From Thermoleophilales bacterium (GTDB lineage: Bacteria; Actinomycetota; Thermoleophilia; Solirubrobacterales; 70-9), in contig JACJWY010000005.1 of the NCBI GenBank assembly GCA_020636955.1, forward strand, positions 62,001-126,000: DNA of 64,000 bases. Direction: 5' to 3'. The notes beneath the pieces were generated by a model, which saw only the letters and a list, made by a program, of their open reading frames with translations, was not told the DNA's origin and made no database searches. The position numbers were made by a program, and so were the translations under genes. Each line of letters begins with the position of its first letter. Position 1 is the first letter of the stretch. This document shows positions 24,254 through 33,232 of the stretch, in pieces.

Positions 24254-24742
24254 ATGGAAACTCTCTCGATTGAAGGTCCGGATCAGGTTCAGGAGCTGGT
24301 TGGCAAGTCGGTCGGGCCGACCGACTGGCGCGAAGTCACGCAGGAGATGATCGACACCTTCGCCGAACTTTCCGGTGATCACCAGTGGATTCACGTAGAG
24401 GTTGAAAGGGCCAGAAACGAAAGTCCCTTCGGCACCACGATCGCCCACGGCAACCTCACCCTTTCCATGGTCGACGGATTCCGGCTCGACCTGATCGAGG
24501 TCAAGTCCGGATTCGCGCTTGGCGTGAACTACGGCTGGAACAAGGTCCGGTTTCCGGCGCCGGTCCCGGCCGGTTCGAAGGTCCGGGCCTCGGCCGAACT
24601 GACCGAAGCCAATGACCTCGGCAACGGCTGGCTAGAGTTGATCACGAAGTTCACCCTCGAAGTTCAGGTCCCCGACGGTCAGGTCGGCGAGAAGCCCTGC
24701 TTCGTTGGTGAAAGCGTGACCCGCGCCCTCAAGGCGCAGTAA
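24254..24742 (+). CDS. MaoC-family (hotdog-fold) dehydratase
   Basis: This 162-residue protein (ATG 24254) has the R-hydratase motif: FAELSGDHQWIHVEVERA with the catalytic Asp-His pair and TTIAHGNLTLSM, followed by NYGWNKVRFPAPVPAGSKVR typical of MaoC-like enoyl-CoA hydratases. It likely hydrates 2-enoyl-CoA to (R)-3-hydroxyacyl-CoA. It converges with an enoyl-CoA hydratase gene 7 bp away, so the two crotonyl-type enzymes are adjacent but not co-transcribed. Confidence 0.88.
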   Translation: METLSIEGPDQVQELVGKSVGPTDWREVTQEMIDTFAELSGDHQWIHVEVERARNESPFGTTIAHGNLTLSMVDGFRLDLIEVKSGFALGVNYGWNKVRFPAPVPAGSKVRASAELTEANDLGNGWLELITKFTLEVQVPDGQVGEKPCFVGESVTRALKAQ

Positions 24743-24749
24743 CCAGCCG

Positions 24750-25574
24750 CTACTCGCCCTTGAATTCGGCGGTGCCGCCGGTCAGGAACGCCTCGATCGC
24801 GTTCTTCGAATCCTCGGTTCCCATCCCGTTGGCGATCCCGTGGCGCTCCAACTGGAGCTGTTCGGTGATGCTGTTGTCGAGGCTCTGGTGGACCAGGTTC
24901 TTGGCCATCTTCACGTAATAGGGCGATTTCCTGGCCAGCTTGTCGGCCTTTTCCCGGGCCCGGTCGAGCAGCTGGTCCGGGGCCACGACCTCTGAGACGA
25001 GGCCGGCCTCGAGGGCGTCAGCGGGTGAAAGGTTCGGATCGTTCAGCAGAATCTCGATCGCCTTCGAGGGTCCGACCACGCGGGGCAGGAAATAGGTCAT
25101 GCCTCCGTCGGGGGAAACGCCGATTCTGCCGTAGGCACAGGCAAGGAACGCGTCTTCGGAGCAGAACCGGATGTCGCAGGCGAGGGCGAGCGAGAAGCCG
25201 GCTCCGGCAGTGGGGCCGTTGAGGGCGGCGATCACCGGGTATGGGATCCGCTGCATGTCCACGATCGCCTGATGAAGCATCTCGGCACCACGCCGGACCG
25301 AGGCGACGATGTCGATGTCGGGATTGGCCTGACCTTCCTTGAACCAGTTGAGGTCACCGCCGGCGCAGAAAGCCTTGCCCGAGCCGGTGATGATCAGGCC
25401 GCGCAGAGGGGCCTGATCGGCGAGCCAGGCGAAGGCTTCGACCATGTCGGCGATCAGGTCCGGACTCATCGCATTGAAGGTGTCGGGACGGTTCAGGGTC
25501 ATCGTCCCGATCTCGCCGTCGATCTCGATCGAGATGGTTTTCATTTCCGGGGGAGTGAGCGTTTCTGCGGCCAT
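24750..25574 (-). CDS. Enoyl-CoA hydratase/isomerase (crotonase) family protein
   Basis: The 274-residue protein (ATG 25574; ATG 25544 possible, both with weak ribosome sites) has crotonase hallmarks: the first oxyanion-hole loop GSGKAFCAGGDL, the second ALNGPTAGAGFSLALACD, and IGVSPDGGMTYFLPR. The P-D-G-G form resembles PaaG-type hydratases/isomerases, where Asp takes part in catalysis, rather than the two-Glu classical enzyme. It acts in fatty acid or aromatic acid breakdown. It diverges from uvrC with 47 bp between. Confidence 0.9.
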   Translation of the reverse strand: MAAETLTPPEMKTISIEIDGEIGTMTLNRPDTFNAMSPDLIADMVEAFAWLADQAPLRGLIITGSGKAFCAGGDLNWFKEGQANPDIDIVASVRRGAEMLHQAIVDMQRIPYPVIAALNGPTAGAGFSLALACDIRFCSEDAFLACAYGRIGVSPDGGMTYFLPRVVGPSKAIEILLNDPNLSPADALEAGLVSEVVAPDQLLDRAREKADKLARKSPYYVKMAKNLVHQSLDNSITEQLQLERHGIANGMGTEDSKNAIEAFLTGGTAEFKGE

Positions 25575-25621
25575 AGGTGGCGCCAGCGTATCCCAACCCC
25601 CGCGGGTCTTACCCTTCGCAT

Positions 25622-27520
25622 GTGGCCGGATCCACAAAGAAACCGCAATCGACCCAGGCTGACCGTGAAGCCCGGATAGTCGCCGAGCGTCGTTCGCTCC
25701 CGGACGCGCCAGGCGTGTATCTGTTCCGCGATCGCGACGATGAAGTCATCTACGTCGGCAAGGCAGTCTCGATCCGCAAGCGGGTCGCCTCCCATTTCAG
25801 CGGCGGCAACGCGGAGATGACCCGGCTGATCGAGCGGATCGAGTTTCTCGCCACCGAATCGGAATCGGAGGCGCTGATTGCCGAGCAGAGCTTCATCAAG
25901 CGTTACCGGCCTCGCTTCAACATCAAGCTGCGCGACGACAAGTCCTATCCGTATGTGGCGGTAAGCCTCGACGAGGACTACCCGCGGGTCTATTTCACCC
26001 GTGAGCGTCACCGCCCGGGCCGGGCCTATTTCGGACCTTTCTCCTCGGCTCGCCGGGTCAGGGATACGCTCGACCTGCTCGGCAAGCTCTTCCAGTACCG
26101 GACCTGCGAAGGCCGGGAGCCGGGCCGACGCTCCGGCAGCCCCTGCCTCGATTACTTCATCAAGCGTTGCGGGGCGCCCTGTGTCGACTACATCAGCCAG
26201 GCGAACTACCGGGCCAACATCGACCGGGTGATCGACTTCCTCTCCGGCCGCTACGACCAGATCGAACGCGACCTCGAGGCCCGAATGAAGGAAGCTGCGG
26301 CGGATCAGGACTTCGAGGCGGCCGCAATCTTCCGCGACCGGCTGGCCTCGGTCCAGTCGCTTTTCGAGCGCCAGCGGATTTCCGGGTCAACGGTCGGCAC
26401 TGCCGACCTGATCGGGGTCGCGGCCGAAGGGACCGACGCGAACGCCCAGGTCTTCCAGGTCCGCGACGGGATCCTCGCCGAGCGACAGTCCTTTTACCTG
26501 GAGAATCCGGCAGAACGGGAAATCGAAGAGGTCACCGCGGAGTTCATCGAGCAGTATTACGGCGCTTCGCCGGCCGTTCCGAAACTGGTCGTGCTCGGCC
26601 CTTGCATGTCGGAAAGGGTCGAAGAGATCGAATCCTTCCTGGCCGAGCGTCGTGGTGGCAGGGGGGTGGAAGTCCGCATCGCCGAGCGGGGAGACACCAG
26701 GCGGCTGCGCGAGATGGCCGAACGAAACGCGAAGCTGGCTCTTGACCAGGACCGGCTGCAGAGCGAACACCGGCAGCAGCGCCGGATCGAAGCCTTGAGT
26801 CAGCTCGGCGACGCGCTCGGCATGGAGGACCTGCCGGTCCGGATCGAGGGTTTCGACATCTCCAATCTTGGTGGCGAGCACACGGTCGCTTCGATGGTCG
26901 TCTTTGAAGGAGGCAGACCGAAGAAGTCCGACTATCGCCGGTTTCGGGTACGAGGCGAAGAGGGTCACCAGGGCCCGGACGATTTCGCCTCGATGGAAGA
27001 AGTCCTGGGCCGCCGCATCGCCCGGTACCGCCAGCAGGCCGACCTGTCCCCTCATGACCGGGACCGGGACGAAAGCTTTGCCACCCTGCCCACGGTAATC
27101 ATGATCGACGGTGGCAAAGGTCAGCTCTCGGCCGGGGTAAGGGCGCTCCGGGAGTTCATCGAGCTCGGCGTCACCGTGATCAGCCTCGCCAAGCGGGAGG
27201 AGGAAGTTTTTACCCCTGGATCCTCGCTGCCGCTCGACCTCAAAGCCGACTCGGAAGCGAATCTCCTGCTCCAGCGGGTCCGGGACGAGGCCCATCGGTT
27301 CGCGATCACCCATCACCGGGGCCGTCGCGGCCGGGCGATGACTTCATCAGTGCTTGACGGGATTCGCGGAGTCGGGCCGAACCGGAAGCGGTTATTGATC
27401 AAGCATTTCGGCTCTCCCGACCGTCTGCTCCAGGCCAGCCGCGAAGAGCTCGAGGCAGTGCCCGGACTGCCCGGTAAGGTGGCCCGCGAAATACACGAGC
27501 AACTGAACAGGATCGGATAG
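25622..27520 (+). CDS. uvrC: Excinuclease ABC subunit C
   Basis: The 632-residue protein starts at GTG 25622. Domain order is standard: GIY-YIG nuclease (APGVYLFRDRDDEVIYVGKA, residues about 20-100), UVR motif (EAAADQDFEAAAIFRDRL), RNase H-like 5' nuclease (FDISNLGGEHTVASMVVF and MIDGGKGQL), and C-terminal helix-hairpin-helix (IRGVGPNRKRLLIKHFGS). It makes both incisions in nucleotide excision repair. rapZ begins 4 bp downstream, the usual actinobacterial neighbour. Confidence 0.97.
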   Translation: MAGSTKKPQSTQADREARIVAERRSLPDAPGVYLFRDRDDEVIYVGKAVSIRKRVASHFSGGNAEMTRLIERIEFLATESESEALIAEQSFIKRYRPRFNIKLRDDKSYPYVAVSLDEDYPRVYFTRERHRPGRAYFGPFSSARRVRDTLDLLGKLFQYRTCEGREPGRRSGSPCLDYFIKRCGAPCVDYISQANYRANIDRVIDFLSGRYDQIERDLEARMKEAAADQDFEAAAIFRDRLASVQSLFERQRISGSTVGTADLIGVAAEGTDANAQVFQVRDGILAERQSFYLENPAEREIEEVTAEFIEQYYGASPAVPKLVVLGPCMSERVEEIESFLAERRGGRGVEVRIAERGDTRRLREMAERNAKLALDQDRLQSEHRQQRRIEALSQLGDALGMEDLPVRIEGFDISNLGGEHTVASMVVFEGGRPKKSDYRRFRVRGEEGHQGPDDFASMEEVLGRRIARYRQQADLSPHDRDRDESFATLPTVIMIDGGKGQLSAGVRALREFIELGVTVISLAKREEEVFTPGSSLPLDLKADSEANLLLQRVRDEAHRFAITHHRGRRGRAMTSSVLDGIRGVGPNRKRLLIKHFGSPDRLLQASREELEAVPGLPGKVAREIHEQLNRIG

Positions 27521-27524
27521 CCCA

Positions 27525-28421
27525 ATGTCACCCCCGGATGAAGGGACCGGCCGTTCCCCGGACCCGGTCGAGATGGTGGTCATAACCGGGCTCTCCGGAG
27601 CCGGGAAGTCCGAGGCGATCGCCGCCTTCGAAGACGCCGGGTATTTCTGCGTGGACAATCTTCCGCCCCAGATGATCGGCTCCCTTGGTGAGCTTTTCCG
27701 GCTTGCCGACAGCGGAGTCGAGAAGGCGGCGGTGGTTTCCGATGCCCGCGGGGGCGAATACATAGATCAACTGAGTCAGGTCGTCGACGACCTCGAAGGT
27801 GACGGCATCAAGCCGAAGCTCGTCTTCCTCGAAGCCCACGACGAGATCCTGACCGACCGCTACAAGGAAACCCGGCGACGTCACCCTTCGGCGCCGGACG
27901 GAAGGATCGCCGAAGGGATTGAACGAGAGCGCGAGATTCTCGCCCCGCTCCGGGCCCGGGCCGACCTGGTAATCGACACCTCGGGAGAGACCGCGGCTAC
28001 CCTGAGGCGGCGAATCTCCGACGAATTGATCGAGACCGCTCCCGGCGGTCTGATGGTGGTCAACCTGCTCACATTTGGCTTCAAGAACGGACCACCGCGG
28101 GACGCAGACATCACCTTTGACGTCCGCTTCCTGCCCAACCCGCATTACGTCGATGAGCTCCGGCCCCTCACCGGCCTCGACCAGGAGGTGAGGGACTACG
28201 TCGAAGCAGGAACCATGGCCGGCGAATTCTACGGACGCCTGCTGCCTTTGCTCGAATTCCTGGTTCCCGCTTACGTGGCGGAAGGCAAGAGCCATCTGAC
28301 GATCGCGATCGGTTGCACCGGCGGCCGGCACCGGTCGGTAACCGTGGCCGAGCGGATCTGGCGCGATTTCTCGGCCCGCAGTGACGTGAAAGTCAGGGTC
28401 ACACACCGCGATATCTCCTGA
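27525..28421 (+). CDS. rapZ: RapZ/YvcJ family nucleotide-binding protein
   Basis: This 298-residue protein has Walker A GLSGAGKS, the CVDNLPPQM motif, DARGGEY, LEAHDEILTDRYKETRR, LLTFGFKNG and IGCTGGRHRSVTVAE, all diagnostic of RapZ/YvcJ. In E. coli RapZ steers RNase E to a small RNA; in Gram-positives it is a GTP/ATP-binding protein linked to cell-wall metabolism. In most actinobacteria yvcK and whiA follow; here they do not, and an ABC exporter follows instead. Confidence 0.95.
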   Translation: MSPPDEGTGRSPDPVEMVVITGLSGAGKSEAIAAFEDAGYFCVDNLPPQMIGSLGELFRLADSGVEKAAVVSDARGGEYIDQLSQVVDDLEGDGIKPKLVFLEAHDEILTDRYKETRRRHPSAPDGRIAEGIEREREILAPLRARADLVIDTSGETAATLRRRISDELIETAPGGLMVVNLLTFGFKNGPPRDADITFDVRFLPNPHYVDELRPLTGLDQEVRDYVEAGTMAGEFYGRLLPLLEFLVPAYVAEGKSHLTIAIGCTGGRHRSVTVAERIWRDFSARSDVKVRVTHRDIS

Positions 28422-28425
28422 GCTA

Positions 28426-28444
28426 CAGGGACCATTTGTCCCTG
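28426..28444 (+). terminator. Hairpin downstream of rapZ
   Basis: CAGGGAC (28426-28432), loop CATTT, GTCCCTG (28438-28444): a perfect 7-bp stem 5 bp after the rapZ stop, followed by another short GC-rich inverted repeat around 28451-28465. Probable end of the uvrC-rapZ transcript, though no T-run follows. Confidence 0.55.
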
Positions 28445-28496
28445 CTGCCTTCCCGGCCGGGAGGCGGCGGGGCCGCAACCTCTAGGGTTGTTGGCC

Positions 28497-29414
28497 GTGT
28501 CAGAGCCGGTCATATCCATTCGGGGCCTGCGCAAGTCATACGACGAGCTCGAGGCGGTCAAGGGCATCGACCTGGAGGTCTTTCCTGAAGAGATCTTTGC
28601 CGTGCTCGGTCCGAACGGCGCCGGAAAGACGACCACCGTCGAGATCCTCGAGGGATACCGTGACCGTGACGGCGGCGAGGTCAGTGTGCTCGGTCTGGAC
28701 CCGGCCCGTCCGACAGCGGCCTGGCGGGAGAGAATCGGCATCGTCCTCCAGACGACCACCCTGGAGCCCGCCCTGACCGTGCGGGAATCGCTCCAGCAAT
28801 ACGCAGGCTATTACCGGAACCCGAGAGACGTGGACGATGTGATCGCACTGGTCGGGCTGGAGGACCAATCGGGCACCCGCGCACGAAAGCTTTCCGGCGG
28901 GCAGCAGCGTCGCCTGGACGTGGGTATCGCCCTGGTCGGTGACCCGGACCTGCTTTTCCTGGATGAACCGACCACCGGCTTTGACCCTTCGGCCCGGCGC
29001 CAGGCATGGGAGATGGTTGCCGGACTCAGGGACCTCGGCAAGACGGTTCTGCTCACCACCCACTACATGGAGGAAGCGCAGTTCCTCGCCGACCGGGTGG
29101 GGATCATCAGCGAAGGCGAGATCGTGGCCCTGGACCATCCGGAAAATCTGGGAGACCGACGGCGCCTGCCGACAACAATCTCCTTCACCGTGCCCGCCGG
29201 AACCGACCTCTCCGGCCTGGAAGGAGTCGGACAGACGCTGTCAAACCATGACCAGGAAGGCGGAAGTCAGGCTGTGAGCGTCAGCACCCACGAAGCGGTG
29301 AGCGATCTCAACCGAATCACCGCCTGGGCGATCGAAAGGCAAGTGGAGATCGACCAGCTCGAGGTGCGCAGGCCCAGCCTCGAAGACGTCTACCTCGAGC
29401 TGACCGAATCATGA
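28497..29414 (+). CDS. ABC-2 type exporter ATPase (DrrA-like)
   Basis: The 305-residue protein starts at GTG 28497 (an in-frame TTG at 28488 is possible). It carries Walker A GPNGAGKTTT, Q-loop VLQTTTLEPALTV, signature LSGGQQRRLDV, Walker B LLFLDEPTTGFDP and switch His TTHYMEEAQ, followed by the C-terminal extension typical of drug or polysaccharide exporters. The stop overlaps the permease start (ATGA). Substrate unknown. Confidence 0.92.
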   Translation: MSEPVISIRGLRKSYDELEAVKGIDLEVFPEEIFAVLGPNGAGKTTTVEILEGYRDRDGGEVSVLGLDPARPTAAWRERIGIVLQTTTLEPALTVRESLQQYAGYYRNPRDVDDVIALVGLEDQSGTRARKLSGGQQRRLDVGIALVGDPDLLFLDEPTTGFDPSARRQAWEMVAGLRDLGKTVLLTTHYMEEAQFLADRVGIISEGEIVALDHPENLGDRRRLPTTISFTVPAGTDLSGLEGVGQTLSNHDQEGGSQAVSVSTHEAVSDLNRITAWAIERQVEIDQLEVRRPSLEDVYLELTES

Positions 29415-30181
29415 GGCCGGTTTCACTTGCCCTGCACGAGTTCCGGTTCGCCCAGAAGGTGTTCTGGAGAAACCCTGCTTCGGTCTTCTTCACCGCCCTG
29501 CTGCCGGTTCTGTTCCTGCTGATCTTCGCGACGATCTTCGGCGACGACACGATCAAGGATCTCGACGGGGTCAAGGTCACCACGTATTACATACCGGCCA
29601 TCGTCACCCTGGCCGTGATCTCGGCGACCATGGTCAACCTGGCGATGAACGTAACCATCGCCAGGGAGGAGGGACTGCTCAAGCGGGGCCGTGGCACCCC
29701 TTTGCCGCCCTGGGTTTTCATCGCCGGCCGGGTCGGAAACGCGATTGTTATTTCGGCAATCATGCTGGTCGTTGTGACGCTGATCGGCAAGCTGCTCTAC
29801 GACGCGCCGATCCCCTGGGATCGAATCCCGGCCGTGGTCGTCACCCTTGTGGTCGGTGCCGCTTCCTTCTGCTGCCTGGGTCTCGCGATGACTGTGATCA
29901 TTCCGTCGAGGGAAGCCGCCTCGGCAATCACCAACGCGATCACCTTGCCGCTCTACTTCCTTTCGGGGATCTTCATCCCGGAAAACGAAATACCGGACGG
30001 CGTCCTTTCCTTTGCCAACCATTTCCCGGTGCGGGATTTCTTCGAAGCATTCTTCACCGCCTACAGCCCGAAGACGGTCGGTTCGGGATTCGAATGGGGT
30101 GAGCTGGCAGTGGTCGCAATCTGGGGACTGGCCGGTCTGGTGATCGCCCTGCGCTATTTCCGATGGACCCCGCGCAGCTGA
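29411..30181 (+). CDS. ABC-2 type exporter permease
   Basis: This 256-residue protein has six predicted membrane segments, including the FFTALLPVLFLLIFATIFG start and a conserved loop REEGLLKRGRGTPLPPWV, plus the late ALTLPLYFLSGIFIPE-like segment (here NAITLPLYFLSGIFIPENEIP) that defines ABC-2 permeases. It pairs with the ATPase it overlaps by 4 bp. What it exports cannot be deduced. Confidence 0.9.
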   Translation: MRPVSLALHEFRFAQKVFWRNPASVFFTALLPVLFLLIFATIFGDDTIKDLDGVKVTTYYIPAIVTLAVISATMVNLAMNVTIAREEGLLKRGRGTPLPPWVFIAGRVGNAIVISAIMLVVVTLIGKLLYDAPIPWDRIPAVVVTLVVGAASFCCLGLAMTVIIPSREAASAITNAITLPLYFLSGIFIPENEIPDGVLSFANHFPVRDFFEAFFTAYSPKTVGSGFEWGELAVVAIWGLAGLVIALRYFRWTPRS

Positions 30182-30242
30182 GCGATCCATCCCCCGAGTG
30201 GGCAGGTTCCGGATTTGTTGCATCTCCACTAGCCTGCGACGA

Positions 30243-30605
30243 GTGATTCACCACGTCGTAATCGAAGTTTCCGATCTTCCCCGCGCCGCAACCTTCTATG
30301 ACGCGCTGCTTTCGCCGCTCGGCTGGAGGCGGCACGTCAACGAAACGGACGCGATCGGATATGGCATTTCGAGGCCGATCCTCTTCATCACCGACCGGAC
30401 CGGAGTCCGGGCTGAAGGCACGATGGTCAGCCTCGGAGCACCAGGGATCGCCGCGGTCAAAGCGGCCTGGGAAGGCGGCACCGAGTCGGGCGGCTCCAAC
30501 GTCGCCCAACCGGGAGAAACCAGCGCCCACGGATCAGGCTCCTACTCGGCCTTCCTCCGCGACCCGGATGGGCATGACGTGGAGATCACGGTTTCCAAGG
30601 ACTAG
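30243..30605 (+). CDS. VOC-superfamily (glyoxalase-like) protein
   Basis: The 120-residue protein starts at GTG 30243. It has the vicinal-oxygen-chelate pattern: IHHVVIEVSDLPRAATFYDALLSPLGW at the N-terminus and AFLRDPDGHDVEITV at the C-terminus, giving candidate metal ligands His3 and the late Glu. Members include glyoxalases, dioxygenases and resistance proteins. It is followed by the second repeat region. The N-terminal extension in the longer frame (30198) is poor in coding character. Confidence 0.85.
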   Translation: MIHHVVIEVSDLPRAATFYDALLSPLGWRRHVNETDAIGYGISRPILFITDRTGVRAEGTMVSLGAPGIAAVKAAWEGGTESGGSNVAQPGETSAHGSGSYSAFLRDPDGHDVEITVSKD

Positions 30606-30621
30606 CCCCGGAGGCCCGGGC

Positions 30622-30644
30622 GGGCCCGGGCAACGCGCCCAGGG
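30622..30644. repeat. 23-nt block shared with 7065-7087
   Basis: The block starting GGGCCCGGGCAACGCGCC is identical in both repeat regions and leads into each, 17 nt after the VOC stop here and 48 nt upstream of the small membrane gene start there. In the first region it runs into the imperfect palindrome at 7081. Confidence 0.75.
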
Positions 30645-30668
30645 CGCTCCCTGCGGCACCGCTGTCCC

Positions 30669-30744
30669 GGATCCGGGTTGGTATTGCGGATCCGGGTCGG
30701 TGATGCGGACCCTGGTCGGGGCCGCGGAGCCGGGTTGGTGTAGC
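30669..30744. repeat. Four 19-bp tandem repeats
   Basis: Units at 30669, 30688, 30707 and 30726 follow the pattern GGATCCGGGTTGGTATTGC with a few changes each. The last unit runs straight into the left arm of palindrome copy 2. A single related unit (GGATCCGGGGTTGGTGTAGC) precedes copy 1. Confidence 0.8.
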
Positions 30745-30834
30745 CGCGGGGGCTGGCATGCATCCCCGGGGAACTCCCCGCGGACGAGCGCAGCGAGTCC
30801 AAGGGCCCCGGGGATGCATGCCAGCCCCCGCGGC
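30743..30834. repeat. Palindromic element, copy 2 (29-bp arms, 34-nt loop)
   Basis: Arms 30743-30771 and 30806-30834 are perfect complements; the loop 30772-30805 differs from copy 1 at a single base. The stem differs from copy 1 at two positions that change on both sides, keeping pairing. It lies 166 bp upstream of gap and 138 bp after the VOC gene stop. Confidence 0.88.
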
Positions 30835-31000
30835 GAAAGCACCAGCCCCCACGGCGTGACCACCAGGCCCCGCGACACGAGTGCCGACCCCCACGGCCGG
30901 GGCCATGTGGACCGGGCCGCGTCCCGAGGACCGGGGCCGTAGAATCCGTGTCCTGATCGGAGTTTCCCCCAACCCAGTTTTCCCCAGGAGGCGGTAGCGA
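30835..31000. promoter_or_regulatory. gap upstream region with degenerate repeat units
   Basis: This 166-bp stretch begins with three degenerate units (CACCAGCCCCCACGGCGT, CACCAGGCCCCGCGACAC and similar), then a less repetitive segment that must hold the gap promoter. GGAGG at 30988-30992 is the gap ribosome binding site. No clear -10/-35 pair can be named with confidence. Confidence 0.45.
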
Positions 31001-32002
31001 ATGAGCGTGAAGGTGGCAATCAACGGTTTTGGCCGGATCGGTCGAAACGTTTTCCGAGCGGCCCACGATTCGGGCGCGGATCTGGACATCGTCGCGATCA
31101 ACGACCTGGTCGACACCGAAACCCTGGCCCACCTGCTCAAGTACGACTCGATCCTCGGCCGCCTCGACGCCGACGTGAGCGCCGGCGAGGGTTCGATCAC
31201 GGTTGACGGCAAGGAGATCAAGGTCCTGGCCGAACGGGATCCCGCCGATCTGCCGTGGGGTGACCTCGGTGTCGACGTGGTGCTGGAATCAACCGGTTTC
31301 TTCACCAAGCGCGACGATGCCGCCAAGCACCTGACCGCCGGCGCGAAGAAGGTAATCATCTCCGCCCCCGCAACCGACCCGGACGTGACTGTGGCCCTCG
31401 GGGTCAATTTTGATGATTACGACCCGGCCAACCACAACATCATCTCCAACGCGTCATGCACCACAAACTGCCTCGCCCCGTTCGCCAAGGCGATCAACGA
31501 CGCGGTCGGCATCGAGCAGGGCCTGATGACCACGATCCATGCCTACACCTCGGATCAGCGTCTCCAGGACATGCCGCACAAGGACCTGCGTCGCGCCCGG
31601 GCCGCTGCCCAGAACCTGATTCCGACCACCACCGGCGCCGCCAAGGCCGTCGGCCTGGTGCTCCCGGAACTGGCCGGCAAGCTGAATGGCTTCGCGGTTC
31701 GCGCCCCGGTCATCACCGGCTCGGTGGTTGACCTGACCTTCACTCCTTCCCGGGCTACCTCGGTCGAAGAGGTGAACGCCGCGGTCAAGGCCGCTGCCGA
31801 GGGGTCGCTGAAGGGCATCCTGTCCTACACCGAAGACCCGATCGTCTCGAGTGACATCGTCGGCGATCCCCATTCGTCGATCTTCGACGCCGACTGCACC
31901 CAGGCGATCGGAGACGGCACTCTGATCAAGGCTGTCTCCTGGTACGACAACGAGTGGGGTTACTCGAACCGCTGCGTCGAGCTGCTCGGCAAGGTCCTCT
32001 AG
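31001..32002 (+). CDS. gap: Glyceraldehyde-3-phosphate dehydrogenase
   Basis: This 333-residue protein starts at ATG 31001 behind AGGAGG. It has the NAD-binding start VAINGFGRIGRNVFRA, catalytic SNASCTTNCLAP, and WYDNEWGYSNR near the C-terminus. It is a phosphorylating GAPDH converting glyceraldehyde 3-phosphate to 1,3-bisphosphoglycerate. First gene of a glycolytic operon with pgk, tpiA and gpmI. Confidence 0.98.
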   Translation: MSVKVAINGFGRIGRNVFRAAHDSGADLDIVAINDLVDTETLAHLLKYDSILGRLDADVSAGEGSITVDGKEIKVLAERDPADLPWGDLGVDVVLESTGFFTKRDDAAKHLTAGAKKVIISAPATDPDVTVALGVNFDDYDPANHNIISNASCTTNCLAPFAKAINDAVGIEQGLMTTIHAYTSDQRLQDMPHKDLRRARAAAQNLIPTTTGAAKAVGLVLPELAGKLNGFAVRAPVITGSVVDLTFTPSRATSVEEVNAAVKAAAEGSLKGILSYTEDPIVSSDIVGDPHSSIFDADCTQAIGDGTLIKAVSWYDNEWGYSNRCVELLGKVL

Positions 32003-32026
32003 GAACACCAGCGCGAGGAGCTGGAA

Positions 32027-33214
32027 ATGGCTTTCGACAAGGCGTCGGTTCGCGACGCCGAGGTCGACGGCAAGCGGGTCCTGGTCCGGGTTGACTTCAA
32101 CGTTCCCCTCGACGGGGAAGAGGTCACCGATGACACCCGGATCAGGGCCGCGCTGCCGACCATCGAATACCTGACCGGGCAAGGGGCGAAGGTGATCCTC
32201 TGCTCGCACCTCGGTCGCCCCAAGGGGCGGATGGTGCCGGAGCTTTCGCTGGCCCCGGCCGCAAGGCGGCTGTCGGAGCTGACCGGCAAACCGGTCGGGA
32301 TGGCCTCTGATGTCGGGGGCGATGATTCGGCCGCGAAGGCCGAATCACTCGCGGCCGGTGAAATCCTTTTGCTGGAGAACACCCGCTACGAGCCCGGCGA
32401 AACCGGGAACGACCCGGAGCTGGCAGCGAGGCTCGCCTCGCTGGCGGACCTGTACGTAAACGACGCCTTCGGAGCCGCGCATCGCGCCCACGCCAGCACC
32501 GCCGGGGTTGCCGCCGACCTGCCGGCTTTCGCCGGGTTGCTGCTCGAAAAGGAAGTCGAGAACCTGACCTCGGTCGCCTCCGATCCGGAGCAGCCTCTGG
32601 TCGTGGTGCTGGGCGGTGCGAAGGTCTCCGACAAGGTGGGGGTGATCGACCGCTTCCTCGACATCGCCGACCAGATCCTGATCGGCGGGGCGATGTGCTT
32701 CCCCTTCTACAAAGCGCAAAGGCATTCGATCGGCGGCTCGCTCTGTCACGACGACGACATTCCCCTGGCCCGTGAGGCGCTCGACAAGTCCGCCGGCGGC
32801 AACTGCGATCTGGTTCTGCCGACTGACCTCGCCCTCGGCCGCGAGTTCTCGGCTGATACCGACACCGAACAACTCGACGGGGTGGACGTGCCGGACAACT
32901 GGATGGGCCTCGACATCGGCCCGAAGTCGGCCGTGGATTACGCAAACCGTGTCGCGGCGGCCGGGACGGTCCTCTGGAACGGGCCAATGGGGGCCTTCGA
33001 GCTTGATCCCTTCGCGGACGGAACCCGGACCGTGGCCGAAGCCGTCGCCGCCGCGCCCGGTTACACGGTTGTCGGCGGTGGCGACTCGGTCGCCGCCCTG
33101 GTCAAGTTCGGTCTGACCGACCAGGTGGACTGGGTCTCAACCGGGGGCGGAGCTTCGCTGGAGCTGCTCGAAGGCAAGGAACTCCCGGGCGTTGCCGCCC
33201 TGGATGACAAGTAA
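32027..33214 (+). CDS. pgk: Phosphoglycerate kinase
   Basis: The 395-residue protein has RVDFNVPLDGEEVTDDTRI, CSHLGRPKG, DAFGAAHRAHAST, VLGGAKVSDK, and the C-terminal GGGDSVAA loop with TGGGASLELLEG. It transfers phosphate from 1,3-bisphosphoglycerate to ADP. It lies 24 bp after gap and 18 bp before tpiA. Confidence 0.98.
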   Translation: MAFDKASVRDAEVDGKRVLVRVDFNVPLDGEEVTDDTRIRAALPTIEYLTGQGAKVILCSHLGRPKGRMVPELSLAPAARRLSELTGKPVGMASDVGGDDSAAKAESLAAGEILLLENTRYEPGETGNDPELAARLASLADLYVNDAFGAAHRAHASTAGVAADLPAFAGLLLEKEVENLTSVASDPEQPLVVVLGGAKVSDKVGVIDRFLDIADQILIGGAMCFPFYKAQRHSIGGSLCHDDDIPLAREALDKSAGGNCDLVLPTDLALGREFSADTDTEQLDGVDVPDNWMGLDIGPKSAVDYANRVAAAGTVLWNGPMGAFELDPFADGTRTVAEAVAAAPGYTVVGGGDSVAALVKFGLTDQVDWVSTGGGASLELLEGKELPGVAALDDK

Positions 33215-33232
33215 CCAAGAAAGAGGCTGAAA

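Noticed and set aside
30298..30942. 214-codon plus-strand frame covering the VOC gene end and repeats
   Set aside because: It is out of frame with the VOC gene and its second half is made of the repeat module.
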